Shown here: positions 42,572 through 49,077 of the stretch, in pieces
Numbering within the stretch: the stretch's first letter is position 1
How the letters are laid out: each line of letters opens with the position of its first letter
Assembly: GCA_016288055.1 (NCBI GenBank)
Contig: JAEEXZ010000011.1
Span: forward strand, 1-49,077
Reading direction: 5' to 3'
DNA length: 49,077 bases
Source: Bacteroidales bacterium
GTDB lineage: Bacteria; Bacteroidota; Bacteroidia; Bacteroidales; UBA932
Made by a program: the position numbers and the translations under genes
Notes under the pieces: model-generated
The model's input: the letters and a program-made list of their open reading frames with translations, nothing else
Told to the model about the DNA's origin: nothing
The model's database searches: none

Positions 42572-43255
42572 ATGTATACTTATCAGTATCCCCATCCAGC
42601 CGTTACGACCGACTGCGTCATTTTTGGCTACGATATCTGCGAGGGGCTTTCTGTCCTGTTGGTGGAACGTGGCGTAGAGCCGTTCAAAGGCTGCTGGGCC
42701 TTTCCGGGCGGCTTCCTCAAAATGGATGAAGACGCCGAAACAGGTGCTCGAAGGGAACTGATGGAAGAGACGGGCTTTGAAGCCGTATCCATTTTCCAGT
42801 TCGGAACCTTTTCGGAGGTAAACCGTGATCCGCGTGAGCGTGTGATTACTATCGCGTACATGGCTCTTGTGCAGAAGGATTCCGTCAAGGGAGGAGACGA
42901 TGCTTCAGATGCCCGGTGGTTTCCGGTAAAGGACGTCCCGCCGTTGGCTTTTGACCACGACCGCATTCTCAGAATTGCCCTGGAACGCCTGAAGGAGCAG
43001 ATTCATTTCCACCCCGTTGGTTTTGACCTCCTTCCCGAGGTCTTTACCCTTCCGCAACTCCAGGCCTTGTACGAAGCTATCCTCGGCGTCCGTTTCGACC
43101 GCCGCAACTTTGCTTCAAAGATGCAGAAGTTGGGTATTCTCCAGCCAACCGGCGACCGTCCCTCTCACTTGGCCACGCGTATTCCTCAAACTTATCGCTT
43201 TAACATAGAGAGGTATAACGAGCTCAAGAATAGCGGCTTCCGCCTTGAGTTCTAA
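42572..43255 (+). CDS. NUDIX-domain winged-helix transcriptional regulator (NrtR-like)
   Basis: A 227-residue protein. The N-terminal NUDIX domain has a complete Nudix box at 47-69: GFLKMDE, seven residues, then RELMEETGF, satisfying GX5EX7REUXEEXGU. The C-terminal third (about 150-227) has LLPEVFTLPQLQALYEAILG and FDRRNFASKMQKLGIL, the winged-helix signature of NrtR-type regulators. Such repressors bind ADP-ribose (NAD control) or, in Bacteroides AraR, a sugar. The intact box means it might still hydrolyse its ligand. The frame is open from 42332, but translation before 42572 would run through the REP repeats and upstream of the promoter. Its stop overlaps the TIR gene stop by 4 nt, tail to tail. 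Confidence 0.85.
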   Translation: MYTYQYPHPAVTTDCVIFGYDICEGLSVLLVERGVEPFKGCWAFPGGFLKMDEDAETGARRELMEETGFEAVSIFQFGTFSEVNRDPRERVITIAYMALVQKDSVKGGDDASDARWFPVKDVPPLAFDHDRILRIALERLKEQIHFHPVGFDLLPEVFTLPQLQALYEAILGVRFDRRNFASKMQKLGILQPTGDRPSHLATRIPQTYRFNIERYNELKNSGFRLEF

Positions 43256-44223
43256 TAGCGGAACTGTTCAAGAAAACGGGCTAGGTTCATAAAGCCCTCA
43301 AACCAGTGGCCAACGACGACGATGGCGCATTTGACAACCAGGTAAACCAGGATCAGGTTCTCCGGGTCGTTGAGTTTCATCAGTGTCTGCTCCCTGCTCA
43401 TCTGGCTGAAGAAACTCTTTCGCGTGGGTGTTTTGTAGAAACACGTAAAAAAGATCACGGCCCATCCCAACGCAAGCAATCCCGCACATACAAATAAATC
43501 TATCCGGGCCGATGTAAAAGCGGCGCATAAGACCAAACCCACCAAAAGAAGGGGCAGCAGGAAAACGCAGTGGCGTCTGCGAAGCATACGGAGGATATAG
43601 TATATGGACAGCAAGAGTGCTGTTTCGCCGATAAAGCCTACAAGCCCGCCGATTACTTCGCTGCTTTGAAGCGTCTTAGACCAAAGGAAGAGATAGGTGA
43701 GCAAGGCATAGATGACCGTGAGAACGACAAGGGCCGAGTAGAGGATGCCCGTCGTGAATGCCGGCAACTTTCCGTAGTCAATCCCGTTGGAGTCATCGAT
43801 GTACGGATGTTTGATCCGGTTGACGATGCACCGCAGGGCCGATTCCGCCCCTATCTCTTTCCAGTCGATATACTGGATGGAGGAAAGGTAAAGGCTTACC
43901 GCATCGTCATAGGCCGATGAGTCGAGTCGAACGGGGAGGATGCGTTTCCCCAACTGGATAGCCAGACTGATTTCCCTCAAGGTCCAGGGAGATGAATTGG
44001 CTGCCTGTGTGGAAAGGAACAGGAACACATCACAATCTTTGATGTTGCGGGTTATCCGCTCGGCATAAGTGTCACCGCCCGATAATTTCTCACGGTCTAT
44101 CCAGTATTCGATATCCTCCGCACTGAGAGCAGTCAGAATTCTGTCCACGGGATTGCCTGGGATTACACTTCCGTCCGAAGCAATGTAATCCTTTTTTGCG
44201 TAGCTGATGAACACTTTGGCCAT
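43252..44223 (-). CDS. TIR-domain protein with C-terminal membrane region
   Basis: A 323-residue protein. TIR domain at 1-140: KVFISYAKKD start (beta A), AEDIEYWIDREKLSGGD (BB-loop region), CDVFLFLSTQAANSSPW and then the conserved Glu84 in WTLRE, the position of the NAD+-cleaving glutamate of SARM1-like and bacterial TIRs. Five predicted membrane segments follow at about 156-180, 189-211, 219-236, 241-262 and 289-308, so the TIR domain faces the cytoplasm. It may be an NADase/signal producer or a membrane effector; known TIR-membrane proteins include anti-phage effectors. It is divergent from creD across a 121-bp region with two operator-like palindromes. Confidence 0.8.
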   Translation of the reverse strand: MAKVFISYAKKDYIASDGSVIPGNPVDRILTALSAEDIEYWIDREKLSGGDTYAERITRNIKDCDVFLFLSTQAANSSPWTLREISLAIQLGKRILPVRLDSSAYDDAVSLYLSSIQYIDWKEIGAESALRCIVNRIKHPYIDDSNGIDYGKLPAFTTGILYSALVVLTVIYALLTYLFLWSKTLQSSEVIGGLVGFIGETALLLSIYYILRMLRRRHCVFLLPLLLVGLVLCAAFTSARIDLFVCAGLLALGWAVIFFTCFYKTPTRKSFFSQMSREQTLMKLNDPENLILVYLVVKCAIVVVGHWFEGFMNLARFLEQFRY

Positions 44224-44231
44224 ATCGAAGA

Positions 44232-44239
44232 CAAAGATA
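44232..44239 (-). promoter_or_regulatory. -7 box of the TIR gene
   Basis: On the minus strand TATCTTTG, an exact TAnnTTTG match, with 8 nt to the ATG at 44223. The mRNA would have almost no leader. Confidence 0.6.
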
Positions 44240-44272
44240 CATAACTCTCTCGAAAACAGAAAACAATGATTA

Positions 44273-44289
44273 TGTGTAAAAAATACGCA
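44273..44289. promoter_or_regulatory. Upstream NUDIX-cassette operator (TGTGTA-N5-TACGCA)
   Basis: TGTGTAAAAAATACGCA differs from the creD-proximal palindrome by one base in its arms and has the same 6-5-6 layout. It lies 52 bp (about five helical turns) from that copy and 34 bp behind the TIR -7 box, so it could act on either gene or support looping. Confidence 0.6.
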
Positions 44290-44318
44290 GAAAATTAGGA
44301 TGATATAAAAATATACCT

Positions 44319-44341
44319 TACATTTGCGTAAAATTTACGCA
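44319..44341 (+). promoter_or_regulatory. creD promoter with overlapping perfect palindrome
   Basis: TACATTTG (44319-44326) is the -7 box. TGCGTAAAATTTACGCA (44325-44341) is a palindrome with two perfect 8-bp arms about one central base, overlapping the box by 2 nt exactly as in front of the NUDIX gene. The ATG follows at 44345. Confidence 0.7.
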
Positions 44342-44344
44342 GAA

Positions 44345-45613
44345 ATGAAAACGAAATTCCAATCTCTTCCTGTAAAGCTGTGCCTGGTGGCTGGCATTAC
44401 ATTGCTGCTTCTGATTCCTTTAGCTATGGTGAAAAACCAGATCCGTGACAGACAGGATGCATTAGATGATTGTGTCCGGGAGGTGTCCGGCAGTTGGGGA
44501 CTTCCCCAGACGCTGACCGGCCCCTCCATCCGCCTGGCCTATCGGAGTCTGGAGAAAGACAAGGATGACAAGCCCCAGATAAAAACATTCTTCATTTATC
44601 CCAAGGAACTCAATATGGAAATCCAGGCCGGGACTCAAATCCTGCATCGGTCCATTTACGATGTCCTGGTGTATAAATCCGAAGTAGTCATGACAGGATA
44701 CTTCCTCATCCCTGATACGTACGCCACCTGGGATATCATAGAAAAGAAACTAACGCTGGGCGTAAGTGATGTTCGCGGCATCGAAGGGGATGCTTGTTTT
44801 TCCATTGGCACGGAAAACGGCTCTTTCCAGGAGACGTCGGTACTGGCATCGGCCACTGCCCGGCAGGAAGGGGCGGCCCTGATGGTGACGCCGCTTGACC
44901 TCCCTGTAGAACAGATGGATGGCAAAACGGCCATTCCTTTTAAGATTACCTATCAGATTCGCGGCTCGTCAGACTTGATGGTTCGTCCCTATGGAGAGAC
45001 TACCCATGTCCGTATGCAGGCAGATTGTCCCAACCCTTCCTTCACGGGTGATTTCCTTCCTGCCGCAAGGGAGATTGGCGAAAACGGATTCACCGCTTCC
45101 TGGGAGGTGTCCAAAATCAATAGGGGCGAGCCGGACAGCTGCTCCTTTGGTGTGAAAATGTTGCAGGATGTCACACAGTACCAGCAGTCCATGCGCAGTG
45201 CCAAATACGGGATTCTGGTTATCCTGCTCATTTTCCTGGCAGCCCTGGGTGCTGAATTGCTTACGGGGCGTCCGATCAATCTGATACAGTATGCCGTAGT
45301 TGGCCTGTCCATCGTGCTGTTTTATACCCTGGTACTGTCATTCTCCGAGTTCATGACCTTCGGCCTGTCCTATCTGCTGTCGGCCCTCATGACAGTTACT
45401 GCGCTCACCTGTTATTTCAGGGCTATCCTCCGGAACCGGGCGGCCTATGTGCTGGGCGCCCTTTCGGCCGCAGCATTCGTTACCAGTTTCGTCCTTTTGC
45501 AGATGGAAACCTATGCCTTCCTCTGCGGAACGCTGCTCCTGTTCGTCCTCCTGTCAACTGTGATGTACTTTACCCGCAATTTATCCTCATCCGGACAATC
45601 CAGCGAAGCATAG
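44345..45613 (+). CDS. creD: CreD family inner-membrane protein
   Basis: A 422-residue protein. A first membrane segment (VKLCLVAGITLLLLIPLAMV, about 9-28) precedes a large periplasmic domain with the family motif VSGSWGLPQTLTGPSIRLAYRS. Four to five C-terminal membrane segments follow from about 290 (YGILVILLIFLAALGAELLTG, YAVVGLSIVLFYTLVLSFSEF, YLLSALMTVTALTCYF). CreD is known in enterobacteria from colicin E2 tolerance and envelope phenotypes; its molecular action is unclear. I use the ATG at 44345; an in-frame TTG at 44324 lies inside the promoter and operator. Shared operator-like palindromes tie it to the NUDIX regulator and TIR gene. Confidence 0.87.
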   Translation: MKTKFQSLPVKLCLVAGITLLLLIPLAMVKNQIRDRQDALDDCVREVSGSWGLPQTLTGPSIRLAYRSLEKDKDDKPQIKTFFIYPKELNMEIQAGTQILHRSIYDVLVYKSEVVMTGYFLIPDTYATWDIIEKKLTLGVSDVRGIEGDACFSIGTENGSFQETSVLASATARQEGAALMVTPLDLPVEQMDGKTAIPFKITYQIRGSSDLMVRPYGETTHVRMQADCPNPSFTGDFLPAAREIGENGFTASWEVSKINRGEPDSCSFGVKMLQDVTQYQQSMRSAKYGILVILLIFLAALGAELLTGRPINLIQYAVVGLSIVLFYTLVLSFSEFMTFGLSYLLSALMTVTALTCYFRAILRNRAAYVLGALSAAAFVTSFVLLQMETYAFLCGTLLLFVLLSTVMYFTRNLSSSGQSSEA

Positions 45614-45627
45614 TGGTGGTTTTTTGC

Positions 45628-45635
45628 TAACTTTG
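45628..45635 (+). promoter_or_regulatory. -7 box of menA
   Basis: TAACTTTG, exact TAnnTTTG, with 4 nt to the ATG at 45640, so a leaderless transcript is likely. No NUDIX-cassette palindrome is present here, so menA is probably outside that circuit. Confidence 0.6.
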
Positions 45636-45639
45636 TGTT

Positions 45640-46548
45640 ATGAAATTCAAAGCTGCAATCCAATCTATGCGCCTGCGCACGCTGCCGCTTTCGATGGCCG
45701 GCGTGCTGCTGGGTATCCTGCTGGCCGTGGCCGACTGGAAAGTTGATGCCTGGACGGCCGTCTTGATCGTGATCACCACGGTGTGCCTGCAAATATTGTC
45801 CAACCTGTCCAACGAGCTGGGGGACGTCCTGCGCGGGACGGACACGGCCGAAAGGGTCGGCCCGCAGTACGGGCTCAATTCTGGTGCGCTGAGCATTCCC
45901 GACATGAAAAGGCTCATCGGCCTGTTTGTCGTCCTCTGCATTGTTTTCGGGACGCTGATGACCTGGCGCGCGTTCGGCACCCTCTGGGACATGACTCCCA
46001 TTCTGGTGCTGATGCTGGGCGCCGCCGCCATCATGGGCGCCATGAAATATACGCTGGGGCATAACCCCTACGGCTACCGGGCCAAAGGAGACATCTATGT
46101 ATTCCTGTTTTTCGGGCTTGTGTCTGTGCTGGGCGCCTATTTCGTCTGCACCCATGGGGTAGGGCTGCACTGGAAACTGCTGTTGCCGGCGGCCGGCGTA
46201 GGGTGCTTCAGCGTGGGCGTTCTCAATGTGAACAACATCCGTGACATGAAAACCGACGCCGTCAACCGTGTCACCATAGCCATAAAACTGGGCATGCACC
46301 GTGCACGCATTTACCAGACGGTGCTTATCGTTCTGGGATGGGTGTGCATGGCCGCCTACTGCCTGCTGTGCTGGCCGTCTGTGTGGCATTGGATGTGGGT
46401 GGTCACGCTGCCGCTTTATGTCAAGCACCTGACAGGTGTCTGGACACGGGAAGACCGCGCCCTGGATCCCATGCTGCCCCTGCTGGTCATGTCCACTTTC
46501 GCCCTGTGCCTGCTCATGGGCCTGGGTTTCTGCCTGTTCCTGGTTTAA
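45640..46548 (+). CDS. menA: 1,4-dihydroxy-2-naphthoate polyprenyltransferase
   Basis: A 302-residue, roughly nine-segment UbiA-superfamily prenyltransferase. The first Asp-rich motif appears as NLSNELGDVLRGTD (55-68), matching the MenA form N-x-x-N-D/E-x-x-D. The second is NVNNIRDMKTDAVNR (about 204-218). MRLRTLPLSMAGVLLG is the conserved N-terminus. It attaches the isoprenoid tail in menaquinone synthesis at the inner membrane. It has its own promoter box and ends by overlapping the convergent transposase gene by 4 nt. Confidence 0.92.
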   Translation: MKFKAAIQSMRLRTLPLSMAGVLLGILLAVADWKVDAWTAVLIVITTVCLQILSNLSNELGDVLRGTDTAERVGPQYGLNSGALSIPDMKRLIGLFVVLCIVFGTLMTWRAFGTLWDMTPILVLMLGAAAIMGAMKYTLGHNPYGYRAKGDIYVFLFFGLVSVLGAYFVCTHGVGLHWKLLLPAAGVGCFSVGVLNVNNIRDMKTDAVNRVTIAIKLGMHRARIYQTVLIVLGWVCMAAYCLLCWPSVWHWMWVVTLPLYVKHLTGVWTREDRALDPMLPLLVMSTFALCLLMGLGFCLFLV

Positions 46549-47462
46549 CGTTTCGCGCGCAGCGGGAACATCGCATCCACTTCACTTAGCGGAATTTTAA
46601 TCACTCTTGCCAACTGCTTGTTGGAAGAGTGATATTTGTTTTTTACCAGTACGACCAGTTCCTTTTTCTGCCGGGCGTTCAGTTGAAACACACCGGCCTC
46701 CTGAAACGTCTTCCTGCTCAAATCCATTACCAGGGGCAATAATTCTTCATCGCAGACAGCCGGATCATCGCCGTATTTCAAAGACGTTTCTACCTGGGCT
46801 TCAACACTCCTGAGTACGCTGAAAACAAACTGACGGGCGTTATCGTAAAAGGACATGGCGTATTCATAATCCACAAAACTCCAAGGCTGGGCCACCCCGT
46901 CTTTGACATAAATCCGGGCATCGAGTTCCGTAATGGTTCGCGAGCAGGTGAATTCCCGCAGGCTTCTTCCTTTCAGTGAAGACGCTGAAACCCCGTCTTT
47001 AACCAGGAGCGGGTTGAAATACAGAAAACCAGAAGACCAGGGGTCGGCAAAAACGTTTACTTCCGGTCTTGCCACAAAGGCGTTGCGTATTACATAGGCA
47101 ATCTCTGTTCTCAATTGCCTTAAATCGTTAATGGCGGTTATCCCCGCTTTGACAGACCGCATAATCCCCGGCTTCCCGTGACGGGAAAAATAGTTATCCA
47201 GCAAGAGCTTATACCGTTCGAAGAAAGACAAAACCTCTTCTTCCTGCCCTGACAGGATAAAATGGAAATGATTGGTCATGATGGAATAGGCCAGCAACTT
47301 ACAGTCCGAGGCCATTTTGGCGATTGCCATCAGATTCAGTGCAATTACTCTTTCATGGTCGTCGTGAAAGAAGAAATCGCTTTCCAGAGGAGTTGTGTAA
47401 AGATGGAAGCACGGAGCGGCGTTCAGGAAGGCTCTTTCGGCAGGGGTGTCAGAATAACGCAT
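46545..47462 (-). CDS. Second Y1/HUH transposase (RAYT-type)
   Basis: A 305-residue protein. IMTNHFHFIL carries the HUH motif (His65, His67), and EIAYVIRNAFVAR is the tyrosine helix (likely Tyr123), where the family usually has YIHRNPV. A long C-terminal extension ends in a helix-turn-helix-like RKELVVLVKNKYHSSNKQLARVIKIPLSEVDAM, typical of Bacteroidetes RAYT-like proteins and possibly for repeat recognition. It differs strongly from the transposase at 5119. A 12-bp-arm hairpin and a REP-like doublet lie just upstream of its start, the classic RAYT-next-to-REP arrangement. It overlaps menA's end by 4 nt. Confidence 0.8.
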   Translation of the reverse strand: MRYSDTPAERAFLNAAPCFHLYTTPLESDFFFHDDHERVIALNLMAIAKMASDCKLLAYSIMTNHFHFILSGQEEEVLSFFERYKLLLDNYFSRHGKPGIMRSVKAGITAINDLRQLRTEIAYVIRNAFVARPEVNVFADPWSSGFLYFNPLLVKDGVSASSLKGRSLREFTCSRTITELDARIYVKDGVAQPWSFVDYEYAMSFYDNARQFVFSVLRSVEAQVETSLKYGDDPAVCDEELLPLVMDLSRKTFQEAGVFQLNARQKKELVVLVKNKYHSSNKQLARVIKIPLSEVDAMFPLRAKR

Positions 47463-47557
47463 ACTTTTTTTCTACAAGGTATGCATGATTTCCCAGAATC
47501 ACCTTCCCAAACAGGGAAAATGTGGCGAAAATCGTCATATAGGGACGAATGAACCCC

Positions 47558-47591
47558 CATCATACAAAACATGTAATTCTTTTGTATGATG
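47558..47591. repeat. Perfect 12-bp inverted repeat next to the REP doublet
   Basis: CATCATACAAAA (47558-47569) and TTTTGTATGATG (47580-47591) enclose a 10-nt loop. It sits between the RAYT start and the REP-like doublet, touching the latter. It has no T-run context of a terminator and may be part of the mobile repeat. Confidence 0.75.
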
Positions 47592-47592
47592 T

Positions 47593-47692
47593 TTCGAGCA
47601 CCAGAGGGGCCGGTTTCGTGCTCGAGTAGGGCAAAACAGAGTGTTCGAGCACCAGAAGGGCCGATTTCGTGCTCGAGTAGGGCGAAACAGGG
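47593..47692 (+). repeat. REP-like doublet, right boundary
   Basis: Two units of 51-bp period beginning TTCGAGCACCAGAGGGGCC (47593) and TTCGAGCACCAGAAGGGCC (47644). Each has hairpin arms CGAGCAC/GTGCTCG and a tail AGTAGGGC(A/G)AAACAG. They are the reverse complement of the doublet at 42438-42522, with identical period and core. Confidence 0.85.
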
Positions 47693-47719
47693 ACCGGCAC
47701 GGGGGGCGGGGCAGGGGAT

Positions 47720-47751
47720 TTTGCAAAATCGGGGCAAAATGCGTACTTTTG
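47720..47751 (+). promoter_or_regulatory. lepA promoter (TTTG ... TACTTTTG)
   Basis: A TTTG -33 element (47720-47723) and a TAnnTTTG -7 box, TACTTTTG (47744-47751), are separated by 20 nt. This is the one promoter in the window where both Bacteroidetes elements are clear. The lepA ATG is 18 nt downstream. Confidence 0.65.
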
Positions 47752-47769
47752 GAGGCTGAAATAGAATCC

Positions 47770-49077
47770 ATGAAGAACATTCGCAATTTTTGCATCATCG
47801 CACATATTGACCACGGCAAGTCCACCCTGGCAGACCGCCTGCTGGAGCTCACCCAGACCCTGAGCGCCCGCGAGATGGAAAACCAGGTCCTGGACGACAT
47901 GGACCTGGAGAGAGAGAAGGGCATCACCATCAAGAGCCACGCCATCCAGATGGATTACGTCCGGGGCGGGGAGACTTATCGGCTCAACCTTATCGACACT
48001 CCCGGCCACGTGGACTTTTCCTACGAAGTGTCCCGTTCCATCGCCTCCTGCGAAGGAGCCCTGCTGGTGGTGGACGCTTCCCAGGGTATCCAGGCCCAGA
48101 CCATCTCCAACCTCTACCAGGCCATTGACCATAACCTGGAGATTATTCCGGTACTGAACAAAATCGACATGGACAGCGCGCAGCCGGACGTGGTGCAGGA
48201 CCAGGTGTGCGACCTCCTGGGCTGTGATCCCGAAGATGTGCTGCGGGTATCGGCCCGTACGGGCATGGGCGTGCAGGCGGTGCTGGATGCCATCGTGGAC
48301 AAGGTCCCCGCGCCGAAGGGAGACCCCTCGGCCCCCCTCCAGGCCCTTATCTTCGACTCCGTGTTCAACCCGTTCCGGGGTATTATCGCCTACTTCAAAG
48401 TGGTGAACGGAAGCCTCAAGACCGGAGATAAAGTCAAGTTCTTCTCTACCGGCAACGAGTACGAGGCCGAGGAAGTGGGCAACCTCAAACTGAAACTGAA
48501 CCCCACCGGCGAAGTCAAGGCCGGTGACGTGGGCTATATCATCACGGGTATCAAGGCGGCCGTGGAAGTGAAGGTGGGCGACACCATCACCCATGTGGAA
48601 GAACCCTGCCGGGAAGCCATCGCGGGATTTGAAGAAGTAAAGCCGATGGTCTTCGCCGGCCTGTATCCGGTGGATGCCTCAAAGTTCGAGGAACTGCGCG
48701 CGACACTGGAGAAGTTCCAGCTCAACGACGCCTCCTTTACTTATGAGCCCGAGAGCTCCCTGGCCCTTGGCTTCGGTTTCCGCTGCGGTTTCCTGGGTCT
48801 TCTTCACCTGGAGATCGTGCAGGAGCGCCTGTTCCGCGAGTTCAACATGGACGTGATCACCACCGTCCCCAACGTATCCTATAAGGTATATACCACCAAG
48901 GGGGAAGTCATCGACGTGCACAACCCCTCCGGCCTTCCGGCTCCTTCCGTGATAGACCATATCGAGGAGCCCTATATCCGTGCCCAGATCATCACCAAGA
49001 GCGACTTTTACGGCCCCATCATGAAGCTGTGCATGGAAAAGCGCGGGACGCTCATCGGCCCGCATTACATTACCACC
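47770..49077 (+). CDS. lepA: Elongation factor 4 / LepA GTPase (partial, runs off the window)
   Basis: 436 residues are visible before the window ends; the full protein is about 595. G1 is AHIDHGKST (11-19), G2/G3 lie around REKGITI and DTPGHVDF, and G4 is NKID. The LepA-specific start [19 protein letters not shown] and the segment [26 protein letters not shown] are diagnostic. Domains II and III follow, with [19 protein letters not shown]. It rescues or back-translocates stalled ribosomes. The reading frame stays open to the last base, with no frameshift seen. Confidence 0.96.
   Translation, partial: MKNIRNFCIIAHIDHGKSTLADRLLELTQTLSAREMENQVLDDMDLEREKGITIKSHAIQMDYVRGGETYRLNLIDTPGHVDFSYEVSRSIASCEGALLVVDASQGIQAQTISNLYQAIDHNLEIIPVLNKIDMDSAQPDVVQDQVCDLLGCDPEDVLRVSARTGMGVQAVLDAIVDKVPAPKGDPSAPLQALIFDSVFNPFRGIIAYFKVVNGSLKTGDKVKFFSTGNEYEAEEVGNLKLKLNPTGEVKAGDVGYIITGIKAAVEVKVGDTITHVEEPCREAIAGFEEVKPMVFAGLYPVDASKFEELRATLEKFQLNDASFTYEPESSLALGFGFRCGFLGLLHLEIVQERLFREFNMDVITTVPNVSYKVYTTKGEVIDVHNPSGLPAPSVIDHIEEPYIRAQIITKSDFYGPIMKLCMEKRGTLIGPHYITT

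Noticed and set aside
44324..44344. TTG start for creD giving a 429-residue protein
   Set aside because: The TTG is inside the -7 box and operator; the ATG at 44345 gives a normal CreD N-terminus.
47459..47484. GCATAC/GTATGC inverted repeat upstream of the second transposase as an operator
   Set aside because: Arms are only 6 bp, it occurs once and overlaps the start codon; chance cannot be excluded.
42398..47692. Prophage or integrative element
   Set aside because: No integrase, phage structural or conjugation genes, no tRNA attachment site, and menA is a housekeeping gene; the block is bounded only by REP-like repeats.

Overview
The window is chromosomal DNA from a Bacteroidetes (most likely Bacteroidales) bacterium of gut or rumen type. 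The grounds are tandem SusC/SusD pairs, a hybrid two-component regulator, Bacteroidetes promoters (TAnnTTTG at -7), few visible Shine-Dalgarno sites, and a fairly GC-rich coding sequence. It reads like one end of an assembled contig: it opens inside a 16S rRNA gene and closes inside lepA.

Layout. (1) 1-530: 3' end of 16S rRNA, tRNA-Ile(GAT) and tRNA-Ala(TGC), each tRNA followed by its own hairpin terminator and with no 23S after them. (2) 644-3640: a leftward oxidoreductase operon (SDR, aldehyde dehydrogenase, nitroreductase) and tRNA-Leu(GAG). (3) 3782-4818: rpsP-rimM. (4) 4891-6164: a single-gene HUH/Y1 transposase element with a long nested palindrome at each end. (5) 6189-9908: outer-membrane barrel, DUF975 membrane protein, LemA and a DUF2207 protein. 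(6) 9944-38455: a large xylan/pentose region. Leftward xylB-xylA-xylE and two secreted GH43 enzymes face a rightward xylan utilization system (xusA-E). After it come the hybrid histidine kinase/AraC regulator, an SGNH acetylesterase, a GPH-type symporter, a GH10 xylanase and a cytoplasmic GH43. Together they bind xylan fragments outside, import them, deacetylate and cut them, and take xylose to xylulose 5-phosphate. (7) 38534-42317: a leftward run of split transketolase, ECF sigma factor, anti-sigma-like protein, Spy-like protein and LolD. (8) 42398-47692: a 5.3-kb segment bounded by two inverted 51-bp-period REP-like doublets. It holds a NUDIX/winged-helix regulator, a TIR-domain membrane protein, CreD, MenA and a second Y1/RAYT transposase. 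(9) 47770-end: lepA.

The most novel-looking part is the compact NUDIX-TIR-CreD cassette. Three near-identical palindromes (TGCGTA-N5-TACGCA type) occur only here. One lies between the NUDIX promoter and its start codon, and two lie in the TIR/CreD divergent promoter region. TIR domains with this glutamate usually cleave NAD+, and NrtR-type NUDIX repressors classically bind ADP-ribose. I therefore infer, without proof, a self-contained NAD-derived signalling circuit controlling a membrane protein.

A second signal is the motif TGTTTCAAAA. It occurs as inverted pairs upstream of xusA and of the hybrid regulator, and in weaker form upstream of the esterase-xylanase operon. It is a candidate operator for the xylan regulator.
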